From: Serratia rubidaea | GTDB taxonomy: Bacteria; Pseudomonadota; Gammaproteobacteria; Enterobacterales; Enterobacteriaceae | NCBI GenBank assembly: GCA_901472405.1 | Contig: LR590463.1 | Span: 1,798,001-1,862,000 of the forward strand | Length of the DNA: 64,000 bases | Direction: 5' to 3' | In this document: in pieces, positions 50,174 to 60,396 of the stretch | How positions within the stretch are numbered: position 1 is the first letter of the stretch | Layout: each line of letters begins with the position of its first letter | The notes under the pieces: generated by a model | Database searches by the model: none | Seen by the model: the letters and a program-made list of their open reading frames with translations, nothing else | What the model was told of the DNA's origin: nothing | Program-made: the position numbers and the translations under genes

Positions 50174-51426
50174 AACGCTAAGTCCGCAGGCGGCGAGCGA
50201 GCAGGCTGCCGCCCGCGTTATGGCGCGCGCCGACCAGCTGGCGGCGCTCAGCGAAACGCCGGACGGCCTGACGCGCGTCTACCTGTCGCCGCAGCATCTG
50301 CAGGCCAACCGGCTGGTGGGCAGCTGGATGGCGGAGGCGGGCATGCAGGTGCGGCAGGATGCGGTCGGCAATATCTGCGGGCGCTACGAGGGCGAACGGC
50401 CCGGCGCGCCGGCGCTGCTGCTCGGTTCGCACCTGGACACGGTGCGTAACGCCGGGCGCTACGACGGCATGCTGGGGGTGCTGACGGCGATCGAAGTGGT
50501 GCAGGCGCTGCAGCAGCAGGGGCGTCGTCTGCCGTTGGCGCTGGAGGTGGTCGGCTTTGGCGATGAAGAGGGCACGCGTTTCGGCATTACGCTGCTCGGC
50601 AGCCGCGGCCTGACCGGCAGTTGGCCGCAGGTGTGGCTGGCGCAGACCGACGCGCAGGGCATCAGCGTGGCGCAGGCGATGCGCGACGCCGGCTGGACCC
50701 GGCGCAGATCCATCAGGCGGCGCGCGCCGCCGATGAGATTGCCGCCTATCTGGAGCTGCATATTGAACAAGGCCCCTGTCTGGAGCAGGCGGGGCTGGCG
50801 CTGGGGGTGGTGCAGGCGATCAACGGCGCGCGCCGCCTCAACTGCCGCTTTACCGGCGAGGCCGGCCATGCGGGTACGGTGCCGATGCAGCACCGTAAAG
50901 ACGCGTTGGCCGCCGCCGCCGAGTGGATGGTGTTTGTCGAGCGCACCGCCGCCGGCAGGGCGGCAACCTGGTGGCCACGGTCGGCGACGTGCAGTGCGCG
51001 CCCGGCGCGGTGAACGTTATCCCCGGCGAGGTCAGGCTGTCGCTGGATATTCGCGGGCCGCAGGATGCGCCGCTGGCGGCGCTGCTGCAGACGCTGCTGG
51101 CCGAGGCCGAGGCGATCGCCGGGCGGCGTCGGCTGCAGTTTGACGCGCAGGAGTATTACCACATCGGCGCCACGCCGTGCGACGCGCGGCTGCAGACGGC
51201 GCTGGAGCGGGCGGTGCAGCAGGTGCAGGGACGGTCGCTGTCGCTGCCGAGCGGCGCGGGGCATGACGCCATCGCCATGGCGGAACGCTGGCCGGTCGGC
51301 ATGCTGTTTGTACGCTGCAAGGGGGGCGTCAGCCATCACCCGGCGGAAGCGGTGACGACGCAGGATGTGGCGCTGGCGATTGCCGCCTACCGTCAGGTGG
51401 TGACGGATCTGGCGCAGGGCGAGTAA
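50166..51426 (+). CDS. hpxK: Allantoate amidohydrolase, two frameshifts
   Basis: An M20-family metal-dependent amidase that converts allantoate to ureidoglycine with release of ammonia and CO2. LLLGSHLDTVRNAGRYDG holds the first metal ligands, GFGDEEGTRFG the Glu-Glu pair, LELHIEQGP a further ligand, and SGAGHDAIAMA the last His. Breaks at about 50697 and 50955 each need one base in a C or G run (PAQIHQAARAADEIAAY; GGNLVATVGDV). About 419 residues. Last gene of the operon; a hairpin at 51430 follows. Confidence 0.93.
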
Positions 51427-51429
51427 CGT

Positions 51430-51450
51430 CCCGGCCCGCAGCGGGCCGGG
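51430..51450. terminator. Bidirectional hairpin between hpxK and the cytochrome gene
   Basis: CCCGGCCC-GCAGC-GGGCCGGG, an 8-bp GC stem 4 bp after the hpxK stop and 10 bp from the end of the convergent cytochrome gene. It lacks a T run, so the efficiency is uncertain. Confidence 0.6.
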
Positions 51451-51459
51451 AACGGCGGC

Positions 51460-52757
51460 TTACTGCGCGCTGCGCAGCGCGGTGACGCGTTGTTGCAGAT
51501 CCGGCCAGGCGGCTTTGCCCGCCTGCTCGGTGCGCAGGTAGTTCAGCAGCACGGCGATTTGCCGGTCGCTGAGGTGGTTGGCGAACGGCGGCATGGTGCC
51601 GAGCGCCGGCGTGGCGGGGACGGCGATGCCGTTCAGCACCACGCGGATGGCGTTGTCGGGGCTGGCGTCGTTCAGATTGCTGTTGAGCGCCAGCGCCGGA
51701 CGCACCCCGGCCAGCTGCGCCCCTTCCGACTGCGCATGGCAGGCCATGCAGGCGCCGGAATAGAGGCGCGCGCCTTCCGAAGCCAGCGTTTTCGCCTGCG
51801 TTTCGCGCTGTAGCAGCCGCTGTTTCAGCGCGGCCGCCTCGTCGTCCGGCTGCGGCGGGTTGAACGAGGCCAGATAGACGGCCATCGCCCGCAGATCGTC
51901 CTCCGGCAGCTGTGACAGCCCTCATTCACCACCGGCCCCATCGGACCGGCGGCCACGCCGTGGTTAGCGACGTAGCCGCTGCGCATAAAGCTCAGCAGAT
52001 CGGCGTAATTCCAGCTAATCGGCGCGTTGGAGTGCGCGGTCAGCGCCGGCGCGCTCCAGCCTTCGGCAACGCCGCCGGACAGGTGCGCCTTGCCGCCCTG
52101 TTCGGCAAACAGGATATTGCGCGGTGAGTGGCAGGCGCTGCAGTGGCCTAACCCTTCGGTCAGGTAGGCGCCGCGGTTCCAGACCGCGTCGTGCGCCGGA
52201 TCGGGCTGCATGGCGCCGGGCCGCAGCGCCAGCCAGTTCCAGGCGGCGATCCCCTGACGGATATTGAACGGGAAGTTCAGATCCGTTTTCGGCGGCTGGT
52301 AGCGCACCGGCGGCTGCGACATCAGCCAGGCGTACAGCGCCTGCAGATCCTCATCGCTGGTGCGGGTGAAGGAGGTGTAAGGGAACGCCGGGTACAGGTA
52401 GTGACCTTCGCGATCGACGCCGTGCCGCATGGCGCGTTCAAAGGCCGGGTAGCTCCAGCCGCCGATGCCGGTTTCGCGGTCGGGCGTGATATTGGTGGAA
52501 TAGATGGTGCCGAACGGGATCTCCATCGCCAGACCGCCGGTGTTGCGCACGCCGCCGGGGTGGGTATGACAAACCGCGCAGTCGCCGAGGGCGGCCAGTT
52601 TGGCGCCGCGGGCGATCTGCTCGGCGCTGAAGGTCTGGTGGTCCGCCTCGTTCAGCGGGGCGATGGCCGGCTGCCAGCTGGCGATGCCGGCGCCGATCAG
52701 GGCGACGGCGACCGCCGCGGCGCTCCAGCCGAGAATTTTTTTACGGTTACTCTTCAT
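51460..52757 (-). CDS. Triheme cytochrome c subunit of a periplasmic dehydrogenase, one frameshift
   Basis: ATG at 52757 opens a membrane anchor/signal (ILGWSAAAVAVALIGAGIAS). Three heme c sites are visible: CAVCH (Cys60), CSACH and CMACH. This is the layout of the cytochrome subunits that take electrons from periplasmic alcohol, aldehyde or IorB-type dehydrogenases to quinone or oxidase. The frame breaks near 51915-51920 (PVVNE then LSQLPEDDLRAMAVYLASF). About 430 residues. It is the last gene of a three-gene unit with the Mo-hydroxylase subunits upstream. Confidence 0.88.
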
Positions 52758-52780
52758 GGTGGTTTCCTTGCCGTCGGGCG

Positions 52781-55034
52781 TCAGTGAGCGGAGGTTAAGG
52801 CCTGCAGAATGCGTTCAGGGGTGAACGGCACTTCCCGCAGGCGGACGCCCAGCGCGTCAAACAGCGCGTTGCCGATGGCGGCGGCGCTGGGCACCGAGGC
52901 GGATTCGCCGGCGCCCATCGGCGGCTGATCGGGGTTATCCAGCAGCTGCACATCGACGTCCGGCAGCTCGTCAAAACGCAGGATCGGGTAGCCGCCCCAT
53001 TCCAGCGAGGTGGTGCCCGCGCCGTCAAAGGTGGCGAACTCCTTGATCGCGCGGCTGGTGGACTGGATCACGTTGCCGTGCACCTGATGGCGCACCCCGG
53101 CCGGGTTGACGATGCGGCCGCAGTCATGGGCGACAAACACCTTCTTCACTTTTATCTGCCCGGTGCGGCGGCTGACCACTAAGTCGCATACCCAGGCGGC
53201 CCAGGCGGCGCCGAAGCCGGGGAATTTACTGTGAAAATAGCGGGCGTAGGCAAAGCCGCGGCCGCTGACCCACTCCTGCGAGGCGGGCGCCAGATGACGG
53301 TGCGCGCGCCCGGGCCGCCAGCCGGCCTGCTTTTTCAGCGCTTCGATCAGCGTCAGCGCGCGCGGATCGTCGAGGTAGCGCAGGCGATAGGCGATGGGAT
53401 CGTCGTCCGCCAGATAGGCCAGTTCGTCGATCCAGGATTCATGGGCGAACACGTTCGGCAGCGCCGACACGCCGCGCATCCAGGAGGCGCGCACGATCGG
53501 CGCGGCGTCCTGCGCCACGACGCGCATATGCGGGTAGCGATACTGCGGGATGGCGGTGCGATCGCCCATCTGCTGCACGTCGGCCTGATTGGCGACCTTG
53601 CCGCTCAGCACCAGCGCCAGCGTCACGGCGTTGTTGGAGGGGTAGCAGGTTTTAAAATCATAGGCGGCCACCTGACGGGCGGCGTCCAGCCCGCCGCGCA
53701 CCCGGATAAGCTGGGCGGTGCCTTTCGGCTCCCAGCCGTTTTCCCTGTTCGCGCATCAGCTGCACCCGCACCGGTTTGCCCACCGCCTGCGACAGCAGCG
53801 CGGCGTCGGCGCACACGTCGTCGGCGCCGTTACGGCCATAGCAGCCGGAGGCGTCCAACCGCTGGATATGCACCTGCTCTTCCGTCAGATCCAGCAGTTT
53901 GGCGATGTCTTTGCGCAGGTCGTGCGGGTTCTGGCTGCCTGACCAGATCTCCGCCTGGCCGTCGCGTACGTCGGCGACCGCGCAAGAAGGGCCGATGGAG
54001 GCGTGCAGATGGAAAGGCCACAGGTAATCGGCGTTAACCGGTGTGGGCAGCGCGCTGATAATCTGTTCGATCTCGGCGTCGTCCTGCAGCATGCGGTCCT
54101 GCTTCGGGTGCGCCACCAGCGTATCGTGCAGCCCGGCGGCCAGATCGGGCAGCCCCTGCCAGTCGCGCCAGGTGACCTGTAGCTGGTTCATCGCCGCGAT
54201 CGCCTGCTCTTCGCGCTCGGCGACTACGCCGATAAAATCGTTAATCACCACCAGTTTGACGATGCCCGGCAGATGGGCGATGGAGGCGGCGTCCACGGCC
54301 ACCAGCGCCTTGCCGAGCGGCGCGCTGCTGTCGGCGCCGGCATAGGGCGGGCGGATCACCCGGCCGTGCAGCATGCCCGGCACGCGCACGTCGTGGACGT
54401 AGCTCAGACCGCCGGTGACCTTGGCGGGGATATCCACGCGCGCTACGGGCCGGCCGACATAGCGGCTTTGGGCCGGCGTCTTCAGCAGCGCCGCGCTGTC
54501 CAGCGGCAGATGCAGATCCTGGCCGCGCGCCAGTTCGCCGTAGCTCAGACGACGTGCGCGGTTGGCGCGCTCAAACACATAGCCGTTTTCGGTTGCCAGC
54601 CGGCTCTCCGGCAGGTTGAACGCCCGCGCCGCCAGCTGCAGCAGATGCTGACGCACCTGCGCCGCCGCCTGACGCAGCGGTATCGAGGTGACCTGAATGG
54701 TGGCGCTGGCGATGGTCGGCCCCTGATTCGGCGTGCGGCGGGTGTCGCCGAGGATCATGGTGACGGCGGCCAGATCGACGTCCAGCTCGTCGGCGACGAG
54801 TTGGCTGAGGGCGGTTTTCACCCCGGTGCCGAGATCGACGTGGCCGTTAAAGGCGGTGACCTGGCCGTCGGCGGACAGCGCAATAAAACTGTCGACGCGG
54901 TCCGGCGGCGGCGAGGCCGGGCGTCCGGCCGGCGCGGCCGCCAGGGCGTCGAAGGACAGGGGCAACAGGCTGCTGACCATCACCAGCCCGCCGGCCTGCA
55001 GTAAACGGCGGCGGGTTATTTCAAGGCTGTTCAT
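52781..55034 (-). CDS. Molybdopterin large subunit, isoquinoline 1-oxidoreductase beta type; one frameshift
   Basis: ATG at 55034 starts a Tat signal (ITRRRLLQAGGLVMVSSLL), so the enzyme acts in the periplasm. The single-chain Mo-binding subunit of the xanthine oxidase superfamily is recognised by FNGHVDLGTGVKTALSQLVA, GGLSYVHDVRVPGMLHGRV and the late PPMGAGESASVPSAAAIGNA, whose Glu is the usual catalytic base. One extra G near 53747 breaks the frame (then ENGWEPKGTAQL). About 750 residues. Related enzymes hydroxylate N-heterocycles or aldehydes; the substrate is unknown. Overlaps the iron-sulfur subunit by 1 bp. Confidence 0.88.
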
Positions 55035-55507
55035 CACGCGTTACCCCGCTCGGCCACAATCTGTTTGGCGCGCTGCGCCGCCCGCAGGATCTCAATATGG
55101 GTGCCGCAGCGGCAGAGGTTGAACGCCAGCTCCTGCTTGATGGCCTGCTCGTCGGCCTGCGGATCGCGTTCAAACAGCGCCACCAGCGTCATGATCATGC
55201 CGTTGGTGCAGTAACCGCACTGGGCCGCCTGTTCATCAATAAAGCCTTGCTGTACCGGGTGCAGATGCTCGGCGTCGCCGATGCCTTCCAGCGTGGTAAC
55301 TGATTTACCGACGACGCTGGCGGCATTGACGGAGCAGGAGCGGGCGGCGACGCCGTCAATCAGTACGGTGCAGGCGCCGCATTCGCCGAGGCCGCAGCCG
55401 TATTTCGGGCCGTTCAGCGCCAGATCGTTGCGCAGGATATAAAGCAGGGGAGTATCTCGGAGACTGTCGTCGAGCGGTACCATCCGTCCGTTAATTTGGA
55501 TGTTCAT
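55034..55507 (-). CDS. [2Fe-2S] small subunit, isoquinoline 1-oxidoreductase alpha type
   Basis: The 157-residue protein has both clusters of this family: YGCGLGECGACTVLIDG with a later Cys (plant ferredoxin type), and QCGYCTNGMIMTL with NLCRCGTH (helical type). It carries electrons from the Mo site to the cytochrome. It has no signal of its own and should be exported with the Tat-bearing large subunit. Intact; first gene of the unit. Confidence 0.93.
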   Translation of the reverse strand: MNIQINGRMVPLDDSLRDTPLLYILRNDLALNGPKYGCGLGECGACTVLIDGVAARSCSVNAASVVGKSVTTLEGIGDAEHLHPVQQGFIDEQAAQCGYCTNGMIMTLVALFERDPQADEQAIKQELAFNLCRCGTHIEILRAAQRAKQIVAERGNA

Positions 55508-55741
55508 TGGGTATTTTCCTGGTCAATAAAAATGCCGGCATCACTGCCGATCGGTGCAAAAAATAAGCTGAATTTATCGAGTTATATGCTTTTGAGATAA
55601 TACGTTAACTAATCGTTAATTAACTTGACTATTTGTGGGGAATTGACCGGGAAAGAAGGGATATTAAGGAGTATTTTATTGGCGGTGTTTATATGCTAGT
55701 CCCGCGGCTGACGAGGCGTCGGCCGCGGGAGAGGGATGGAC
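55508..55741. other. Divergent promoter region and hairpin
   Basis: Upstream of the Mo-hydroxylase unit (minus strand) and downstream of the GDYXXLXY gene. It is AT-rich between 55560 and 55680, with no gene. A hairpin lies at 55701-55729. Confidence 0.4.
55701..55729. terminator. Hairpin after the DUF2157/DUF4401 operon
   Basis: CCCGCGGC at 55701-55708 pairs with GCCGCGGG at 55722-55729, with further GAC/GTC pairing inside. It lies 13 bp past the GDYXXLXY stop on the minus strand. No clear T run. Confidence 0.55.
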
Positions 55742-56275
55742 TTATGGCAGAATGCGCCGGTCGTCGGCATCGCGCAGATAGGTCAGCAGCGCGCTGCCGT
55801 CCTGTGCGACGCGGAACTCGCCGTAACGCGCGCGGGCGAACCTGTCGCCGTGCCCTTCCTGGAAAAAGTAGCTCGGCGTACCGATCTGCAGCCCGCTGGC
55901 GGACAGGTGATACTGCATCAGAATCTGCTGCGGCTTCAGCGGCTCTCCGCGATAAAAGTGCGCGCTGACCGCGTGCTGCTGCGCATCCAGTTCAATCACC
56001 AGCTGTCCGCGGGATGCCGGCGCCTGGCAGTCGCCGGCCCGGCAGGCTTGCCGCTGTTGGCGCATCTGCGTCCGCAGCGGCGCGGCCAGCGCATAGTCCA
56101 GCGCCATATAGTCGCCCTGCATCAGCGAGCGCGGGTCGACCGGCGCCAGCTGCAGGATGGCCACGCGGCCCTGCCTGAGCTGCTGCTCTTTTTGGTAAAT
56201 CGACAGGTTAACCAGCAGCAGCGCTGCCAGCACCAGCGCGCCGGTCAGCCATTTGATAACGGAATTAGTCTGCAT
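55742..56275 (-). CDS. GDYXXLXY-motif membrane protein
   Basis: The 177-residue protein has one N-terminal helix (WLTGALVLAALLLVNLSIYQ) and a periplasmic domain with GDYMALDY, which gives the family its name. Its function is unknown. It overlaps the DUF4401 gene by 11 bp and is the last of three membrane genes that travel together in many Enterobacterales. Intact. Confidence 0.88.
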   Translation of the reverse strand: MQTNSVIKWLTGALVLAALLLVNLSIYQKEQQLRQGRVAILQLAPVDPRSLMQGDYMALDYALAAPLRTQMRQQRQACRAGDCQAPASRGQLVIELDAQQHAVSAHFYRGEPLKPQQILMQYHLSASGLQIGTPSYFFQEGHGDRFARARYGEFRVAQDGSALLTYLRDADDRRILP

Positions 56276-57302
56276 GGTCGCCTCCCTGCGTCTGCCATTG
56301 TTTGACCCACAGCGCCAGCAGCAACAGCGCGCTGCCGCTGACCATCAGCAGCAGCGCTTTATGCAGCAGCGTGATGCCGAGGAAATAATACCAGTCGGCA
56401 AGGTAGAGCAGCAGATAAGCGCCCGCGGTCGCCAGCAGCGCGCGGCTGCCCAGATAGCGCGCGGTGAGCAGCAGCAGCAGCCCCAGCCCCAGCCCGGGTG
56501 AGAACAGGGCGGTGACGCCGCAGAACAGGGCGGCGGGCAGGTAAACCGGCATTGCGTCGGCGGCGGTGCGCCGGGTATAGGCCAGCGCGCTGCCGACCAG
56601 TCCGACGGCGATGCCAAGGCCCAGCATGGTCGCCAGCATGGCGTGGCCGGCAGAGGGGCCGAAAATATCGTTCAGCAGGCCGCGGTGGATAGCGGCCAGG
56701 CACAGCGCCATCAGCCCGGCGGGTATGCCGTAGCGCCATGCGTTGCCGCCCGCTGACGGCCGCGCAGCGCTGCGGATAACCTGCTGCAGCCAGCCGGCCA
56801 GCAGCAGCGCGACCAGCAGCGCCGTCAGGCCGATAGCCAGCATCGGCGGCAGATAGCGGCCGCTGAAATAGCCCAGCGACTGCACCAGCAGGAAGACCCC
56901 GCCGCAGACCGCCATCAGACGATACAGCGTGCTCGGCATCGCCCATGTCATTACCGCCAGCACCGGCAGGAAACACAGCACCTTAAGCATCATGCGGAAG
57001 TTTGAATCGCCGTCGCCGAACGACATAATCGCCAGATAAAAGCCGCAGGTGGCGGCGATGGCCCAGGCCAGACCGATCTGTTGCTGGCCGATTGTCGGTT
57101 TACGCAACCACAGGGCGGCCGGCACCGCCAGCAAGGCGGAGTAGAACGTCAGCGACGCGCCGTCGAGCGACCCGATCAGGCCAACCACATACAGCACCAG
57201 AACGAGCAGCAACAGGATAATCATCGCCGCCAGCCAACCGCCCAGCGTCAGCGCGAGGCGTAAATACCACGGCAGCCGTGCGGAATGGTCGAAGTTCGCC
57301 AC
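56265..57302 (-). CDS. DUF4401 polytopic membrane protein
   Basis: The 345-residue protein has ten or so hydrophobic helices (the first at ALTLGGWLAAMIILLLLVLV). It lies between DUF2157 and GDYXXLXY genes, which is the usual place of DUF4401. Function unknown. It overlaps both neighbours, so the three are one transcript. Intact. Confidence 0.85.
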   Translation of the reverse strand: MANFDHSARLPWYLRLALTLGGWLAAMIILLLLVLVLYVVGLIGSLDGASLTFYSALLAVPAALWLRKPTIGQQQIGLAWAIAATCGFYLAIMSFGDGDSNFRMMLKVLCFLPVLAVMTWAMPSTLYRLMAVCGGVFLLVQSLGYFSGRYLPPMLAIGLTALLVALLLAGWLQQVIRSAARPSAGGNAWRYGIPAGLMALCLAAIHRGLLNDIFGPSAGHAMLATMLGLGIAVGLVGSALAYTRRTAADAMPVYLPAALFCGVTALFSPGLGLGLLLLLTARYLGSRALLATAGAYLLLYLADWYYFLGITLLHKALLLMVSGSALLLLALWVKQWQTQGGDHAD

Positions 57303-58483
57303 GGCCGCCGCTGCCGGGCGTTCAGCAACCGGCGCTGCTGCAGCGCCTGCAGCAGTGCGCCGACCTCATCCGGCGCGATGTCCGGCGGCTGTTGCGGGTA
57401 CATTTCACGCCGCCAGCGCAGCAGCAGTGAGCCGCACAGCGCCAGCCACAGCGCCGTCAGGCCACAGATCAGAAACAGGTTGCCGGTCCCCCAGGCGATC
57501 AGCAACAGAGCCTCAAGATTCCAGGAGAAGTACAGCAGCTGCAGAATCACCACGCAGCCCACCACCATCAGGCTGGTCATGCCAAGCGTCAGCATGCACA
57601 GATCCGGCCGATGGTGGCGGTAAACGCCGTAACCGATCACCAGCAACAGCGCCCAGGGCACAATAATCAGACGGTCATCCGTGTTGCTCCACTCCAGCAC
57701 CGTGGCCGCTACCCAGACGGTGAGGGTCAGCAGCAGATAGCCGGCCAGGATGCGCGACGGCCAGCGTTTGGCCAGCCATGACGTCGGCTGCCGGCGGGAG
57801 GCGTAGTCCGCCAGCGCCTCGCGTACGATCAGGCACAGCAGCTGGGCGGCGAAGTAGGCGTACAGCAGGCCGTTGCCCGACCAGGGGAAAGGCTGCCAGG
57901 CGTCGTCGCCCATCAGCAGCAGCGCCTGGTTGGCGTAATAGAACTGAAAGGCCAGGTTTGCGACCGCCCAGGTGCAGATCCACAGGCCGTTCTGCCGTCC
58001 CAGCAGCGCCAGCGGCAGCAGTATCAGCGTCCAGGCGCGGAACAGCTCCCAGCTGTCGGCGCCGGTCTGATAAGTCTGGCCGTACAGCGCCAGCAACCCG
58101 CCGAAGCTCAGGCCGATGGCCAGCAGCGCCATGCGCGCCAGCGTCTGTCGCCAGCGCCACCAGACGACGACCGTCAGCGCCAGGATCCCGCCCTCCACCA
58201 GGGCGAATTTGGCCATTTTGGGCATCGCTGCCCAGTTCCAGGCGATAAAGAAAATACCGCCGCTGACCAGCGCCAGCAGGCCGAGCAGCGTCAGCGCGGC
58301 CAGCAGAAAACGACGCCAGGCGGGGCGATCCGGCCGCACGCCGCAGTACAGCAGGATCTGTTGATAGGCAGCGGCGGACAGCCCGTCGCTGTCCGGCGAT
58401 GAGCGTTGCAGCGCGCCGAGCGTGCGGCATACGTGTGCTGCCGCGCCGGAAGGCATGCGGGCAGGGTGATACGACGAATCCAT
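57248..58483 (-). CDS. DUF2157 polytopic membrane protein
   Basis: The start at 58483 (MDSSYHPARMPSGAAAHVC) is taken after a GGAAG ribosome site; a longer reading is open to 58570. A soluble head of about 65 residues is followed by about twelve helices. WRRFLLAALTLLGLLALVSG and LSFGGLLALYGQTYQTGADS (the GQTYQTGAD block) mark DUF2157. The C-terminus overlaps DUF4401 by 55 bp, which is long; a small frame error near the end cannot be excluded. First gene of the trio; function unknown. Confidence 0.82.
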   Translation of the reverse strand: MDSSYHPARMPSGAAAHVCRTLGALQRSSPDSDGLSAAAYQQILLYCGVRPDRPAWRRFLLAALTLLGLLALVSGGIFFIAWNWAAMPKMAKFALVEGGILALTVVVWWRWRQTLARMALLAIGLSFGGLLALYGQTYQTGADSWELFRAWTLILLPLALLGRQNGLWICTWAVANLAFQFYYANQALLLMGDDAWQPFPWSGNGLLYAYFAAQLLCLIVREALADYASRRQPTSWLAKRWPSRILAGYLLLTLTVWVAATVLEWSNTDDRLIIVPWALLLVIGYGVYRHHRPDLCMLTLGMTSLMVVGCVVILQLLYFSWNLEALLLIAWGTGNLFLICGLTALWLALCGSLLLRWRREMYPQQPPDIAPDEVGALLQALQQRRLLNARQRRPWRTSTIPHGCRGIYASR

Positions 58484-58742
58484 ACAGACTTCCTTGCCGT
58501 GGTGATATTGACCCGGCGGGGCGCAGGCCCGGCCGCTGTCGGCTAAAAATGCGCTGCAGATGCCGGGCACGCAGCGCTGCGTTGAACTACCAGTTTACCT
58601 GATTAATCACCCTTGTGTGGCCGGCGTCAGCGACGGGCTAGGATATTTGCCGTAAAAGGTGCGCCTGAGCTGAGTTGTCTCCGTACCGGCGCGGGGAAAA
58701 TGCGGCAGCATGGCAGGCAGGACGATTGACGGGGGATAACGG

Positions 58743-59491
58743 ATGAACGCCTTGATACGCCTGGCCGATGCTTACCCGCATGCTGGCTGGGATTGCTGAT
58801 GCTGGTGGGTTGGGCCGTCGGCCAGCCTGCTTAACCGCGTGGCGCTGCAGCTGCCGTTGCTGTTGGAGCAGCGCTGGCGTCGCGCCGCGCAGCGCCAGCT
58901 GGACCTGCCGGTGACGGATGGGGATGCGGCCGGGTGGCGGAAGCTGTTTACGCGTGCGCCGGCAAGCCGTTACCCGGCAGCGGCGCTGGCGCTGCTGTTT
59001 CTGCCTGGCGGGGATGCGGCTGCCGCGGGGTTGCCGCTGTTGGCCGCTGCTGCTGTTTTGCTCGCTGGTGCTAACGCTGGCGCTGGTTGATTTCAACACC
59101 ATGCTGCTGCCGGATGCGTTGACGTTGCTCTGCTGTGGCTGGGCCTGCTGTGCAACCTGAACGGTTGGTTTGTGCCGCTGGATCAGGCGGTTATCGGCGC
59201 CGTTGCCGGCTATGCCGGCTGTGGGCGCTGTTTTGGCTGTTCAGGCTCGGCAGCGGCAAGGAGGCGCTGGGCTACGGCGACTTTAAACTGACGGCGGCGC
59301 TGGGCGCCTGGTGCGGCTGGCAAAGCCTGCCGAACCTGCTGTTGCTGGCGGCAGGCGGCGGCCTGACGTATGTGCTGCTGAGGCGCGGATGGAATAAAGA
59401 GGGCGGGCAAGAGCCGCTGGCGTTTGGCCCCTGGTTGGCAATCAGCGGTGTGGTAAACCTGCTGTTTCTTGTCGCGCCAATAAATTATTAA
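58743..59491 (+). CDS. Type IV prepilin peptidase-like protein (A24), heavily frameshifted
   Basis: The protein can be followed in pieces: LMLVGWAVG, then ASRYPAAALALLFLPGG, VDFNTMLLPDALTLL, LWALFWLFRLGSGKEALGYG, and an intact last part to 59491 (DFKLTAALGAWCGWQSLPNL). The two catalytic Asp residues of A24 peptidases are present (Asp in LVDFNTMLLPD and in GYGDFKL). At least four single-base breaks occur. It seems to lack the CxxC zinc loop and N-methylase part of full GspO/PilD, resembling the short HopD type. Such enzymes trim pilin-like or secretion pseudopilin leaders. No pilin genes are adjacent. Confidence 0.7.
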
Positions 59492-60396
59492 CGCATTGTC
59501 GCCGATGCATATTAGCCATAATTATAAAAAAAACGGATCTATATGGTTTATATATTTGACGAGGGAATACATAATATTTTTTTTAGTTTTCTGTTAACAA
59601 TAAAAACGCATGGCGTCGGTTGGCAGAAAAACAGGACTTTTCTTATTTGATGTTTTCTTCCTGCACCCGTTAATAGCGATTAGCGCCTTGATGCGATCTG
59701 CCAGCACCTGCCACCATGCGCCCTGCCTGAGTGTGCGTGGGGAAAATCTTAATAATCAGAATGCTGGTGCTTATGACTAAAATGGCTTCTTTGAAATATT
59801 TGCTTACATCTTTTTAATTCCTTTCATATGTCATAGCTTTTTAAACTTGTGTCTATAGGTATTTGTCTGAATTATTTTCTGCGCTGCGGGCTGAAACAAT
59901 TTTCCGATATTCATAACGTTTATGAAAGTTTTTATCGGCGCCACTGCCCGCGTACAAAGATAAATAATTTATTTTGGGCGAGCGCCGTTTTGGCGTAATT
60001 AAGTCAGCCTGCGCTCAGGCTGGCGAGTTTATCAGATACAGAATTGGGGAAATACGCCCATGTTGTACGATTTATTGCCGGAGGTGATTGGTTTGACGCA
60101 CCCGCTTTATCTCAGGACGGCCTGCTGTTCATCTGGGCCCCGCGTGCGGCCGGGAGTACGGCGTCGGTCAGGCGTCGGGCCGCTGCTACTCTTCACGTCT
60201 CCTACCCACGCAAAACTTCAGACCGCAGACGCAGGGCTAATCGGGTCAGGCAACCGATCGGCCTGCGATGTCTTGGGTTAAGCCGCGGGAAGCGCCGCTT
60301 AACCCTGCAGAGAGTGCCCCATGGAATGGGATTTACGCGAACAAAACGCGCCGGTAAGGAGAGTCTGTCCGGTGCTGGCAAACAAGGAAGAGCTTT
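59492..60396. other. Long intergenic region, no supported gene
   Basis: About 900 bp. 59500-60000 is AT-rich with long A/T tracts and no sustained frame; 60044-60396 is GC-rich with short overlapping frames that match nothing recognised. It may hold the promoter of the ClpV-like gene and remnants of lost neighbours. Confidence 0.4.
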
